DNA of 40,397 nucleotides from Streptomyces corallincola (GCF_019104725.1 NZ_JAHRXF010000053.1:1-40397), one strand, 5' to 3'. Shown: positions 25,861 through 34,507, counted from the first letter of the stretch. Notes: generated from the sequence alone by a model not told the origin. Translations and numbers: made by a program.

Positions 25861-26819
25861 TGACAGCACGACGACGTCTCATATCCGTGTCCGCGATCAC
25901 CGCCGCCACCGCGCTCGGCCTGACGACCCTCTCCGCCTGCTCCTCCGACACGGCCGCGGCGGGCACGCCCGGGAAGTTCGACGTCGTCGCGTCCTTCTAT
26001 CCGATGACCTTCCTCGCCGAGCGCATCGGCGGCGACCACGTCCACGTCACCTCGCTGACCGCGCCCGGCCAGGAACCGCACGACCTGGAGATCAGCCCGA
26101 AGCAGATCGCGCTGATCCAGAAGTCCGACGCGGTCCTCTACCTCAAGAACGTGCAGCCCTCGGTGGACGAGGCGGTCGCCCAGTCCCCGGTGAAGACCAA
26201 GATCGACGCGGCCTCCCTCACGACGACGGAGGAGCACGGCAACGAGGTCGGCGGGCACGCCGCCGCGCACGACACCCACTCCGCCGCCGAGTCCGCCGGG
26301 ATCGACCCGCACATCTGGCTCGACCCGGTCCGCTACGCCCAGGTCGCCGAGGGCGTCGGCAAGGCCTTCGAGAAGGCGGACCCCTCACACGCGGCCGACT
26401 ACCGGAAGAACACCGCCGTGCTGGTGAAGCAGTTGGACGCGCTGAACGTGCGGTTTCGCGACGGGCTCGCGCACACCCGCACCAAGGTCTTCATCACCAC
26501 GCACGCCGCCTTCGGCTACCTCGCCGAGCGCTACGGCCTCACCGAGGAGGCCATCACCGGGCTCGACCCCGACTCCGAGCCCAGCGCGGTGCGCGTGAAG
26601 GACCTGGAGAACATCGCCAAGGCCGACGGCGTCTCCACCGTCTTCTACGAGACCCTCGTCAGCGACAGGACCGCCAGGACCATCGCGGCCGACGGACATC
26701 TGCGCACCGACGTGCTCGACCCCATCGAGGGCATCACCGCCAAGTCGCGCGGCACGGACTACTTCTCCGTGCAGGACGCCAACCTCAAGGCGCTCCAGAA
26801 GGCGCTGAACGCCAAGTGA
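25860..26819 (+). CDS. znuA: Zinc ABC transporter substrate-binding lipoprotein
   Basis: A 319-residue zinc-binding lipoprotein of the cluster A-I (ZnuA) family. The signal peptide ends in the lipobox LSAC with Cys27. The metal-binding histidines are in EPHDLE, GIDPHIWLDP and ITTHAAFGYLAERYGL, with the acidic ligand region GLDPDSEPS. A His-rich loop (HGNEVGGHAAAHDTH) is typical of zinc rather than manganese binders. The start ATG at 25860 is chosen because the promoter places the transcript start there and no ribosome site is seen; ATG 25851 and TTG 25842 lie inside the Zur box and -10 and are less likely. First gene of znuA-znuC-znuB; znuC follows after 17 bp. Confidence 0.95.
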   Translation: MTARRRLISVSAITAATALGLTTLSACSSDTAAAGTPGKFDVVASFYPMTFLAERIGGDHVHVTSLTAPGQEPHDLEISPKQIALIQKSDAVLYLKNVQPSVDEAVAQSPVKTKIDAASLTTTEEHGNEVGGHAAAHDTHSAAESAGIDPHIWLDPVRYAQVAEGVGKAFEKADPSHAADYRKNTAVLVKQLDALNVRFRDGLAHTRTKVFITTHAAFGYLAERYGLTEEAITGLDPDSEPSAVRVKDLENIAKADGVSTVFYETLVSDRTARTIAADGHLRTDVLDPIEGITAKSRGTDYFSVQDANLKALQKALNAK

Positions 26820-26836
26820 CCTCCAGGGAGGGCCGG

Positions 26837-27607
26837 ATGACCGCGGAGACCGTGGTGGAGCTGCGCGGGGTTCGCGCGGAACTGGGCGCGCGGCCGGTGC
26901 TGCGCGGCATCGACCTCGCCGTGCGCCGGGGCGAGGTGGTCGCGCTGCTCGGCGCCAACGGCTCCGGCAAGTCCACGGCCGTGCGCACCGTCATCGGGCA
27001 GGTCCCGGCGGTCGCGGGCGCCGTCGAGCTGTTCGGCACCCCGCTGCGCGCCCTCCGGGACTGGGCGCGGCTGGGGTACGTACCGCAGCGCACCACGGCG
27101 GCGGGCGGGGTGCCCGCCACGGTGACCGAGATCGTCTCCTCGGGGCGGCTGGCCCGGACCCGCTTCGGCCGGTTCGGACGGGCCGACCGGGACGCCGTAC
27201 GCCGCGCCCTGGACCTCGTCGGGATGGGCGACCGGGCGCACGACCCGGTGACCGCGCTCTCCGGGGGCCAGCACCAGCGGGTGCTGATCGCCCGCGCGCT
27301 CGCCGTGGAACCCGAACTCCTGATCATGGACGAGCCGATGGCGGGCGTGGACCTCGCCAGCCAGGAGATCCTCGCCACGACCCTGCGCACCCAGGTCGCC
27401 GCCGGGACCACCGTGCTGCTCGTGCTGCACGAACTCGGGCCACTGGAACCGCTGATCGACCGGGCGGTGGTCCTGCGCGACGGCTGCGTCACCCACGACG
27501 GCCCGCCGCCGCGGGCTCTCGGCCAGCACGCCCTGCCCGGCCACGACCACGTACACCCGCACGCGCCCGGGGGCGCGGCACCGATCGGGACGGGGCTGCT
27601 CGGCTGA
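26837..27607 (+). CDS. znuC: Zinc ABC transporter ATP-binding protein
   Basis: A 256-residue ATPase that powers zinc uptake. Walker A is GANGSGKST (about residue 40), the ABC signature LSGGQHQR, Walker B LLIMDEPM and the switch histidine in LVLHELG. The C-terminus is His-rich (GQHALPGHDHVHPHAPGG), which may bind zinc at the cytoplasmic face. The ATG at 26837 has GGGAGGG upstream. Its stop overlaps the start of the permease gene in TGATG, so the two are translationally coupled. Confidence 0.96.
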   Translation: MTAETVVELRGVRAELGARPVLRGIDLAVRRGEVVALLGANGSGKSTAVRTVIGQVPAVAGAVELFGTPLRALRDWARLGYVPQRTTAAGGVPATVTEIVSSGRLARTRFGRFGRADRDAVRRALDLVGMGDRAHDPVTALSGGQHQRVLIARALAVEPELLIMDEPMAGVDLASQEILATTLRTQVAAGTTVLLVLHELGPLEPLIDRAVVLRDGCVTHDGPPPRALGQHALPGHDHVHPHAPGGAAPIGTGLLG

Positions 27608-28497
27608 TGGAATTCCTTGACTACGCCTTCATGCAGCGGGCGTTGGTCTCGGCCGTGCTGGTCGGGATCACCGCGCCCGCGATCGGGATCTACCTCGTGC
27701 AGCGCCGCCAGGCCCTGATGGGCGACGGCATCGGGCACGTGGCGATGACCGGCGTCGGCCTCGGCTTCCTGCTGGACGCCTCGCCGGTGTGGATGGCGAC
27801 GCTGGTCTCCGTGGTCGGCTCGGTCCTGATGGAGCTGATCCGCTGGTACGGCAGGACGCGCGGCGAGATCGCCCTCGCCATGCTGTTCTACGGCGGGATG
27901 GCGGGCGGGGTGATGTTCGTGAACCTCGCCCCCGACGGCTCCAACGCCAACCTGACCTCGTACCTGTTCGGCTCGCTGTCCACGGTGTCCGCCTCCGACG
28001 TGACCGCGATCTCGGTCCTGGCCGCCTTCGTGATCGTGGTCTCGCTGGGGCTGCGCCGCCAGTTGTTCGCGGTCAGCCAGGACGAGGAGTTCGCGCGGGT
28101 CACCGGGGTGCCGGTGCGCGCGCTGAACCTGCTGACCGCCGTGACCGCCGCCGTCACCGTGACCGTGGCGATGCGGGTGGTCGGGCTGATCCTGGTGTCC
28201 GCGCTGATGGTGGTCCCGGTGGCCGCCGCCCAGCAGCTCACCCGCAGCTTCGCCACGACCTACGCCGTCGCCGTCGCGCTCGGCATCACCGCCTCCGTCG
28301 GCGGCACGGTGACCTCCTTCTACCAGGACATCCCGCCCGGCGCGACGATCGTCCTGCTCACCATCGCCGTCTTCCTCGCGCTGACCGCGCTGGCCGCGCC
28401 ACTGGCCCGCCGCCGGGCCCGCGCCGCGGCGGCGGCACTGCCCGCCGGGGACCCGGTGGAGTGCGCGATCCCGGCGGCGCGGGCGGCCGGGGGGTAG
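27607..28497 (+). CDS. znuB: Zinc ABC transporter permease
   Basis: A 296-residue permease of the ABC-3 (ZnuB/TroC) family with about eight hydrophobic helices. Typical segments are MQRALVSAVLVGITAPAIGIYLVQRRQALMGDGIGHVAM near the start and MVVPVAAAQQLTRSFATTYAVAV near the end. It starts within the znuC stop (ATG 27607). The C-terminus after about 265 is Arg/Ala-rich and cytoplasmic. With ZnuA and ZnuC it forms a high-affinity zinc importer needed under zinc starvation. Confidence 0.96.
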   Translation: MEFLDYAFMQRALVSAVLVGITAPAIGIYLVQRRQALMGDGIGHVAMTGVGLGFLLDASPVWMATLVSVVGSVLMELIRWYGRTRGEIALAMLFYGGMAGGVMFVNLAPDGSNANLTSYLFGSLSTVSASDVTAISVLAAFVIVVSLGLRRQLFAVSQDEEFARVTGVPVRALNLLTAVTAAVTVTVAMRVVGLILVSALMVVPVAAAQQLTRSFATTYAVAVALGITASVGGTVTSFYQDIPPGATIVLLTIAVFLALTALAAPLARRRARAAAAALPAGDPVECAIPAARAAGG

Positions 28498-28633
28498 CGC
28501 GGGGCCCCGGCCGGGCACGCGTTTTCCGGCCGTACGGGCCTCCCGGCGGCCGGGCGGGGCCTCGGGGGCCGACTCCGTGGGGCCGGGGCTGGCAGAATGG
28601 GCGGGGCCCAGGCATTACGTGAGGAGGCAACCG

Positions 28634-29047
28634 GTGACCACCGCTGGACCGCCCGTGAAGGGCCGCTCCACCCGGCAGCGCGCCGCCGTGGCGGCGGCTC
28701 TCGACGAGGTCGAGGAGTTCCGCAGCGCGCAGGACCTGCACGACATGCTGAAGCACAAGGGCGACTCGGTCGGCCTGACCACGGTCTACCGCACCCTCCA
28801 GTCCCTCGCCGACGCCGGTGAGGTGGACGTCCTGCGCACCTCCGACGGCGAGTCCGTCTACCGCCGCTGCTCCAGCGGCGAGCACCACCACCATCTGGTC
28901 TGCCGCGTCTGCGGCAAGGCCGTCGAGGTGGAGGGGCCCGCCGTGGAGCACTGGGCCGACGCCGTCGCCGCCGAACACGGCTTCGTCAACGTCGCCCACA
29001 CCCTGGAGATCTTCGGCACCTGCGCGGACTGCGCCGAGGGGCCCTGA
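28634..29047 (+). CDS. zur: Zinc uptake regulator, Fur family
   Basis: A 137-residue Fur-family repressor. The winged-helix part (about 1-80) has STRQRAAVAAALDEVEEFRSAQDLHDML and SVGLTTVYRTLQSLADAGEVDVL. The dimerisation part has EHHHHLVCRVCGKAVEV and CADC, giving two CxxC structural zinc ligands and a His-rich sensing region. Position behind znuACB identifies it as Zur. With zinc bound it should repress znuA through the box at 25846-25860. GTG at 28634 is chosen because GAGGAGG lies seven bases upstream; the longer open frame from 28577 lacks a ribosome site. The gap of about 135 bp after znuB suggests it may have its own promoter. It ends 3 bp from the convergent YcxB-like gene. Confidence 0.95.
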   Translation: MTTAGPPVKGRSTRQRAAVAAALDEVEEFRSAQDLHDMLKHKGDSVGLTTVYRTLQSLADAGEVDVLRTSDGESVYRRCSSGEHHHHLVCRVCGKAVEVEGPAVEHWADAVAAEHGFVNVAHTLEIFGTCADCAEGP

Positions 29048-29050
29048 CCG

Positions 29051-29599
29051 TCAGCGCCGGTCCAGGTGCCGACGCAGGATCTCCCGGAGCCGGTCCGCCT
29101 CGGCGGAGCCGGTGAGGGCGCGCTTGGGGATCACGGTGAACTCGTCGGGACCGTGGGCGTCCAGCACGAAGACGCGCGCGGACTCCAGATACGCCTTGTA
29201 GTCCGTCCAGTCGGTGACCGTGGTCGTCCGGTCGGTGACCACCCGGACGCCGTCGTCCGTGACCGTGATCCGGTACGTGCCCTGTGCCTCGGCCCGCTTC
29301 CGGAACCGCGGGGCGAACATCGCGGGCACCAGCGGCACCAGGAGGACGTAGCAGCACACGGCGGCGGAGGGGACCCAGGAGCCCTCGCCGTTCCCGGTGA
29401 ACCACAGCCAGCCCAGCATCAGGGCGATGGCCAGGGAACAGGGCAGCGTGAACATCGTCACCCTGCCCTGTCGGCCGCGCCAGAACCGTACCGTCAGCGC
29501 GGACCTGAAGTCCCCTGTCTCCGGGCGGTAGTTCAGCGTGACCGCGGCCCCTCGCGCGCCCGCCCCGGTCCCCTCACGTGTCAGCGCATCGCGCCCCAT
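29051..29599 (-). CDS. YcxB-like membrane protein
   Basis: A 182-residue protein with two adjacent membrane helices (about 49-66 and 76-97) and a C-terminal soluble domain resembling YcxB (TYRITVTDDGVRVVTDRTTTVTDWTDYKAYLES then VFVLDAHGPDEFTVIPKRAL). The role of this family is unknown. The ATG at 29599 follows GGAGGAAG. It is separated by 57 bp from the uppS stop and could be cotranscribed with recO and uppS. Its stop codon lies 3 bp from the zur stop with no terminator between, so the two transcripts must overlap at their 3' ends. Confidence 0.85.
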   Translation of the reverse strand: MGRDALTREGTGAGARGAAVTLNYRPETGDFRSALTVRFWRGRQGRVTMFTLPCSLAIALMLGWLWFTGNGEGSWVPSAAVCCYVLLVPLVPAMFAPRFRKRAEAQGTYRITVTDDGVRVVTDRTTTVTDWTDYKAYLESARVFVLDAHGPDEFTVIPKRALTGSAEADRLREILRRHLDRR

Positions 29600-29656
29600 C
29601 GCACTTCCTCCCCATGTACACGACAGTGCGAAGGAATAGTAGAGGCACGCCCGGTC

Positions 29657-30496
29657 TCACTCCTCCCCGGTGCGGCCCTCCATCGCCAGCAGTTCCTCGT
29701 TGGGGATGGCGCCGCCGAAGCGGCGGTCGCGGGAGGCGAATTCGAGGCAGGCCCGCCAGAGGTCGCGGCGGTCGAAGTCGGGCCAGAGCACGTCCTGGAA
29801 GACCATCTCGGCGTAAGCGGACTGCCAGAGAAGGTAGTTGGAGGTGCGCTGTTCGCCGCTGGGCCTCAGGAAGAGGTCCACGTCGGGCATGTCGCCGTAG
29901 TAGAGGTACTTCTGGACGGTCTTCTCGGAGATCTTGGACGGGTCGAGGCGGCCCGCCTTCACCTCCTCGGCGATGGCCTGCGCGGCGTCGGCGATCTCGG
30001 CACGGCCGCCGTAGTTCATGCAGAAGTACAGGGTGAGGCGGTCGTTGTCCTTGGTCTGCTCCTGGGCGACCTGGAGCTCCTTGGCGACCGACTTCCATAG
30101 CTTGGGCATCCGGCCCACCCACCGTACGCGGATGCCGAGTTCGTCGAGCTGGTCACGGGTCTTGCGGATGAAGTCCCGGTTGAAGTTCATCAGGAAGCGC
30201 ACCTCGTCGGGCGAGCGCTTCCAGTTCTCGGTGGAGAAGGCGTACAGCGAGATGTTGCGCACGCCCAGCTCCAGGCAGCCCTGGAGCACGTCGAGGACCT
30301 GCTCGGCGCCGACCTTGTGCCCCTCGGTGCGGGGCAGCCCGCGCTCCTTGGCCCAGCGGCCGTTGCCGTCCATGACGATCGCCACGTGCTCGGGGACCAG
30401 CTCGCCCGGCAGCTTCGGGGCACGGGCGCCGGAGGGGTGCGGCTCCGGTGCCCGGTACTCACGGCGGCGGCGACCCAGGATTCCGCGTACGACCAT
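29657..30496 (-). CDS. uppS: Isoprenyl transferase (undecaprenyl/polyprenyl diphosphate synthase)
   Basis: A 279-residue cis-prenyltransferase that condenses isopentenyl diphosphate to make the polyprenyl carrier for peptidoglycan. Family regions are clear: HVAIVMDGNGRWAKERG with the catalytic Asp, LYAFSTENWKRS, and DLFLRPSGEQRTSNYLLWQSAYAEMVF. The ATG at 30496 follows GAGGAGACGAG. It starts 21 bp after recO, the common actinobacterial recO-uppS operon. Actinobacteria often have more than one such enzyme, so product length (C50 or C55) cannot be assigned. Confidence 0.95.
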   Translation of the reverse strand: MVVRGILGRRRREYRAPEPHPSGARAPKLPGELVPEHVAIVMDGNGRWAKERGLPRTEGHKVGAEQVLDVLQGCLELGVRNISLYAFSTENWKRSPDEVRFLMNFNRDFIRKTRDQLDELGIRVRWVGRMPKLWKSVAKELQVAQEQTKDNDRLTLYFCMNYGGRAEIADAAQAIAEEVKAGRLDPSKISEKTVQKYLYYGDMPDVDLFLRPSGEQRTSNYLLWQSAYAEMVFQDVLWPDFDRRDLWRACLEFASRDRRFGGAIPNEELLAMEGRTGEE

Positions 30497-30517
30497 GTGC
30501 TTCTCGTCTCCTCGTGG

Positions 30518-31264
30518 CTACTTCTCGACGTACCTGAGCGAGCGCAGCCCCCGCTCCAGATGCCAGTGCAGGTAGGCGGACACCAGCCCGCTGCCCTCGC
30601 GGACGTGGCGCGCCTCGCTCGCGTCCGCGGTCTCCCAGTCTCCCGTAAGCAGCGCGCCGAGCAGCACCAGGGTCTGCGGTGAGGGGACGACGCTGCCGGC
30701 CACCCGGCAGTCCCCGCACACGCTGCCGCCCGAGGCGACCGAGAAGAACCGGTTCGGCCCCGGCATCCCGCACTTCGCGCAGTCCCCGAAGCTCGGCGCG
30801 TACCCGTTCACGGCGAGCGAGCGGAGCAGGAACGCGTCCAGCACCAGATGCGGGGCGTGCTCACCGCGCGCGAGCGTGCGCAGCCCGCCGACCAGCAGCA
30901 GATACTGCTGGACCGCCGGTTCGCCCTCGTGGTCGGTGAACCGCTCGGCGGTCTCCAGCATGGCGGTGCCCGCGGTGTAGCGGGCGTAGTCGCTGACGAT
31001 GCCGCCGCCGTACGGCGCGATGGTCTCGCTCTGGGTGCACAGCGGCAGCCCGCGCCCGACCAGTTCGCTGCCGCGCGCGAAGAACTGCACGTCCACGTGG
31101 GAGAAGGGTTCCAGCCGGGCACCGAACTTGGACTTGGTGCGCCGGACACCCCGGGCCACCGCGCGGACCCGGCCGTGGCCACGGGTGAGCAGGGTGATGA
31201 TGCGGTCGGCCTCGCCGAGCTTCTGGGTGCGCAGGACGACGCCGTCGTCCCGGAACAGGCTCAC
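30518..31264 (-). CDS. recO: DNA repair protein RecO
   Basis: A 248-residue recombination mediator that helps load RecA on single-stranded DNA with RecR. The N-terminal OB fold is SLFRDDGVVLRTQKLGEADRIITLLT, followed by a helical region and a zinc module with two CxxC pairs (FGDCAKCG and SVCGDC). GTG at 31264 is chosen because it gives the standard N-terminus and length, with GGGAG upstream; the open frame to 31447 is not conserved. Upstream gene of the recO-uppS operon, divergent from the aldolase gene. Confidence 0.95.
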   Translation of the reverse strand: MSLFRDDGVVLRTQKLGEADRIITLLTRGHGRVRAVARGVRRTKSKFGARLEPFSHVDVQFFARGSELVGRGLPLCTQSETIAPYGGGIVSDYARYTAGTAMLETAERFTDHEGEPAVQQYLLLVGGLRTLARGEHAPHLVLDAFLLRSLAVNGYAPSFGDCAKCGMPGPNRFFSVASGGSVCGDCRVAGSVVPSPQTLVLLGALLTGDWETADASEARHVREGSGLVSAYLHWHLERGLRSLRYVEK

Positions 31265-31497
31265 CGGGCACTCCCGGCGGCTGCGCGCGGCGCGCCCGGC
31301 GGCCGGGCGTACGGCGCGGGGGCGGCCGGTACGGGGGCCTCGGTGCGCGGTGGGGTCATGCCTCCATTCTGCCTGCCGCCCCGCGCGGCGCGGATGCCGG
31401 ACCTTCCGGCCGCGTCGCACCCGGAACACCGGTATCGCTGTCACCATCCTGTGGAGGGGGGCCGGCCGAACCGCGACCCAGTACGCCAGGAGTCCCG

Positions 31498-32424
31498 ATG
31501 ACCCTCCCCGCCCCGCTGACCGGCGTCGTCCCGCCCGTCTGCACCCCCCTCACCCCCGAGCGCGAGGTGGACGTGCCCTCGCTGTGCCGCCTCGTGGACC
31601 ATCTGGTCGAGGCCGGGACGCACGGCCTGTTCGTCCTCGGCTCGACCTCCGAGGCGGCCTTCCTCACCGACCGGCAGCGCCGCCAGGTGGTGGAGGCGGT
31701 GAGCGCGCACGTGGCCGGGCAGCTCCCGGTGATCGCGGGCGTCATCGACATGACGACCCCGCGCGTCCTGGACCACGTCCGCTCCGTCACCGGGGCGGGC
31801 GCGGAGGCGGTCGTGGTCACCGCGCCGTTCTACGCCCGCACCCACCCCGCCGAGCTGGTGCACCACTTCCGCCGGATCGCCGCCGCGAGCCCGGTCCCGG
31901 TGATCGCCTACGACATTCCGTCGGCGGTGCACACCAAACTCCCGGCCGACGTGGTGCTGGGACTGGCGGCGGACGGGGTGCTGGCCGGGCTGAAGGACTC
32001 CAGCGGGGACCTCGCCGCCTTCCGGGAGGTGGTCGCGGGGGCCCGCGCGCACGCCGGGTTCGCGGTGCTGACCGGCTCCGAGGTGATCGCGGACGCGGCC
32101 CTGGCGCTGGGTGCCGACGGGGTCGTCCCCGGCCTCGGGAACGTGGACCCGCACGGGTACGTCCGGATGTACCGGCTGTGCCGGGCCGGTGACCCGGAGG
32201 GCGCACGGGCCGAACAGGAGCGGCTGCGCGCGCTGTTCGGGCTGGTCGGGGTGGGCGACCCGGCGCGGATGGGCGGGAGTTCGTCGGCGCTCGGCGCGTT
32301 CAAGGCGGCGCTGCACCTGCGGGGCGTGATCGACTGCCCGATCACGGCGGAGCCGCAGGTGCCGCTGTCGGGGAACGAGGTGGCGCTGGTGGGCAAGTAC
32401 CTTGCGGCGGCCGGGCTGTTGTAG
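31498..32424 (+). CDS. DapA/NanA-family aldolase (possible N-acetylneuraminate lyase)
   Basis: A 308-residue class I aldolase of the dihydrodipicolinate synthase superfamily. The TIM barrel has Schiff-base Lys166 in LAGLKDSSGD, Tyr138 in IAYDIPSAV and FVLGSTSEAAFL at the GxTGE position. The family includes DapA, N-acetylneuraminate lyase and keto-sugar aldolases. The unusual GSTSE in place of GTTGE argues against true DapA, and the convergent sialidase suggests sialic acid cleavage, but this is inference. The ATG follows GGAG by six bases. The stop lies only 26 bp from the sialidase stop. Confidence 0.88.
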   Translation: MTLPAPLTGVVPPVCTPLTPEREVDVPSLCRLVDHLVEAGTHGLFVLGSTSEAAFLTDRQRRQVVEAVSAHVAGQLPVIAGVIDMTTPRVLDHVRSVTGAGAEAVVVTAPFYARTHPAELVHHFRRIAAASPVPVIAYDIPSAVHTKLPADVVLGLAADGVLAGLKDSSGDLAAFREVVAGARAHAGFAVLTGSEVIADAALALGADGVVPGLGNVDPHGYVRMYRLCRAGDPEGARAEQERLRALFGLVGVGDPARMGGSSSALGAFKAALHLRGVIDCPITAEPQVPLSGNEVALVGKYLAAAGLL

Positions 32425-32450
32425 CCTCGCCGCGCCCTGCGGGCCTGCTG

Positions 32451-33668
32451 TCAGCCGCCCTTGAGGAGTTCACCGAGGGGCAGCCGCCGGAACTCGATGG
32501 TGTCGTACGCCCCGCCGGTGCCCGTCTCGTACAGGCACCCGGCGGTGGCGGGGTCGAGCTGGACGAGGTCGGAGTAGGCGGCGGGCCGCTCGGAGAAGGT
32601 GCGCCGCCTCGTGAAGGTCCGGGCCCCGTCGGTGCCGGACCAGACGGCCAGGGCGCGGCGGGCGGTGGGGTCGGACGGGCCGGAGAACAGCAACGGAGCT
32701 TTCTCACCCGCCAGTTGGAGGACGCTCGCCTGCACCACGGGGACGTCCTCCAGGCCGGGCTGGGGTGCGAACGGGGCGTCCAGGGTGGCGCCGCCGTCGG
32801 AGGAGTAGGCGGCGAGCCGGTTGTCGGGGGCGCTGCCGTTCTGGTCGCGTGAGCTGAAGTAGATCCGCCCGTCGGGGAGTTGGGCAGCGCTGGTCTCGTT
32901 GGTGTTGGCGGTGCCGTCGTAGGTGTCGTCGGTGAAGCCGAGGTGCCAGGTGTGACCGCCGTCGTCGCTGTAGAGGGCGTGGGCGCCGTAGTACCTGGCC
33001 TCCCGCCCGGTGTCCGGAGACCCCTCGGGCGGGGCGGCGGAGTGGTCGGCGGGCACCACCAGACGCCCGGTGTGCGGGCCGCGGGTGAGCGCCAGCGCGT
33101 GTCCGGGACCGGTCGCGTACCAGCGCCAGCCGGGACGCACGGCCTCGGCGGTGATCTCCTCGGGATCGCCGAACCGCCGCCCGTCGTCGTCACTGCGCTG
33201 CACGAACACCCGGCGTCCCTGCTCGGGGGTCACCTCCCCGCGCATGATCTGCGCCTCCGTCACCCGGCCGCTGTTGTACGTGGTGACGAGGACGACATCC
33301 CCGGTACGGGGGTCCACGACGGGCGCCGGGTTCCCCCGCGTGTCCCCGTCCCCGGCGGCGACGACGCTCGTCTCCCCCCACGAGCACCCGCCGTCCCGCG
33401 ACCTCCGCACCACGACATCGATGGTGCCCGAGTCCCCCGCCCCGTCCCGCCGTCCCTCCGCGAACGCGAGCAGCGTCCCGCGCGGAGTGCCGAGCACGGC
33501 GGGAATCCGGTAACTGGCGTACCCGCCCTCCCCCGCCCGGTAGGGCACGGAGACGGCGCACCCGGCGGTGGCCGCCCGCGCGGGCCCGGCGAGGGCGAGG
33601 GGCGCGGCGAGGGCGAGGGGCGCGAGCACGACCCCGGCAAGGACGGTGACACGGTTCGACGGGTTCAC
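32451..33668 (-). CDS. Secreted sialidase (exo-alpha-sialidase, GH33-like)
   Basis: A 405-residue secreted BNR-repeat sialidase releasing terminal sialic acids. A signal peptide ends at about ARAATA. The catalytic set of the family can be placed: YRIP with Arg54, Asp79 in GAGDSG, Glu258 in NTNETSAAQ with Arg274 sixteen residues on, Arg337/338 in TARRALAVW and Tyr365 in AAYSDLV; these spacings resemble characterised bacterial sialidases. Asp-box repeats are SRDGGCSWG, SDDDGRRFG, SDDGGHTWH and a degenerate SSDGGATLD. The GTG at 33668 has GGGGAGG upstream. It is a single catalytic domain with no lectin module. It converges on a NanA-type aldolase; whether host glycans or other substrates are used is unknown. 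Confidence 0.92.
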   Translation of the reverse strand: MNPSNRVTVLAGVVLAPLALAAPLALAGPARAATAGCAVSVPYRAGEGGYASYRIPAVLGTPRGTLLAFAEGRRDGAGDSGTIDVVVRRSRDGGCSWGETSVVAAGDGDTRGNPAPVVDPRTGDVVLVTTYNSGRVTEAQIMRGEVTPEQGRRVFVQRSDDDGRRFGDPEEITAEAVRPGWRWYATGPGHALALTRGPHTGRLVVPADHSAAPPEGSPDTGREARYYGAHALYSDDGGHTWHLGFTDDTYDGTANTNETSAAQLPDGRIYFSSRDQNGSAPDNRLAAYSSDGGATLDAPFAPQPGLEDVPVVQASVLQLAGEKAPLLFSGPSDPTARRALAVWSGTDGARTFTRRRTFSERPAAYSDLVQLDPATAGCLYETGTGGAYDTIEFRRLPLGELLKGG

Positions 33669-33811
33669 CGCCCAGACCTCCCCGCGTCCCCGCGTCCCGT
33701 AACGGCGTCCCCGGAACGAGCACCCCACCGAAGGGGCCCCGAGCGGGGGCGGGGGCACGGAGGGAGCGAACCGGGACCGGCCGTGCGGCAGCCCTTCTGG
33801 GGACGCGGCGC

Positions 33812-34507
33812 TCAGGACGGGGTGCGGGCCGCCGCCAGGAGGCGGGTCACGTCCGAGGCGGGGAGGGTGAGGGCGGCGCCGACCGTGGTCAGGGTGTCCT
33901 GTTCGGCGGGGGTGTACGGGCCGTCCGCGAGGGCGATCCGCGCCGCGTCCAGGAACAGCGACTCCCGGCCGCCGGGGGCGAGGTGCGGGGCCAGCGGGTC
34001 CAGCGCCTCGTGCAGCTCTATGGCCAGCCCCGGTGTGGACGGCCCGTCCACGGCCCGCCCGGTGTCGGCCTCCAGCGCCTCCACCATCGCCGCGAGCTGC
34101 TCCTCCGTACAGCTCTCGAACCCGGCGGCGCGCACCGCGACGGCGGCGGCCTCCAGGACCGTACGGGAGGAGGTGCCGCCCGCCGCGAGGACCGCGAGGG
34201 CGGCGGTGTGGACGCCGTCGCGGAGCATCGCGGAGAAGCGGCGCGTGGTGGGGTGGTCGAGGACATCGGTGCCGAAGTGCTCGCGGCAGGAGGCGCATTC
34301 CACGACGGGCCCGGCCTCGCCGCGCGGCAGCACCGGCACCCCGAGGAGGGTGAGCCGCCGACGCCCGGTCAGGCGCTGGTAGTTGCGGTCGCCGCCGCAG
34401 CCGGGGCAGAAGAACTCCCCGTCCCCCACGGGTGTCCAGGCGGTGCGGGTGCACAGGATGCGCGCAGCCCCGGCGGCTCGGCCGTCTCGTCCCCTCACTG
34501 GCAGCAC
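33812..34507 (-). CDS. Zinc-ribbon TerB-family protein
   Basis: A 231-residue protein with an N-terminal zinc ribbon (FFCPGCGGDRNY and VECASCREHFG, two pairs of cysteines) and a helical TerB-like domain (about 75-225) with conserved acidic stretches (LFLDAARIALADGPYTPAEQDTL). TerB domains occur in tellurite resistance and stress signalling, but this soluble type is uncharacterised and no other ter gene is nearby. The GTG at 34507 is chosen because GGAGG lies six bases upstream; the open frame goes back to 34564. It is on the same strand as the sialidase, 143 bp upstream of it, probably as a separate unit. Confidence 0.85.
   Translation of the reverse strand: MLPVRGRDGRAAGAARILCTRTAWTPVGDGEFFCPGCGGDRNYQRLTGRRRLTLLGVPVLPRGEAGPVVECASCREHFGTDVLDHPTTRRFSAMLRDGVHTAALAVLAAGGTSSRTVLEAAAVAVRAAGFESCTEEQLAAMVEALEADTGRAVDGPSTPGLAIELHEALDPLAPHLAPGGRESLFLDAARIALADGPYTPAEQDTLTTVGAALTLPASDVTRLLAAARTPS

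Noticed and set aside
31498..32424. True dapA (lysine pathway)
   Set aside because: The GxTGE motif is changed to GSTSE, and there is no dapB or other lysine gene nearby; the family call is kept general.
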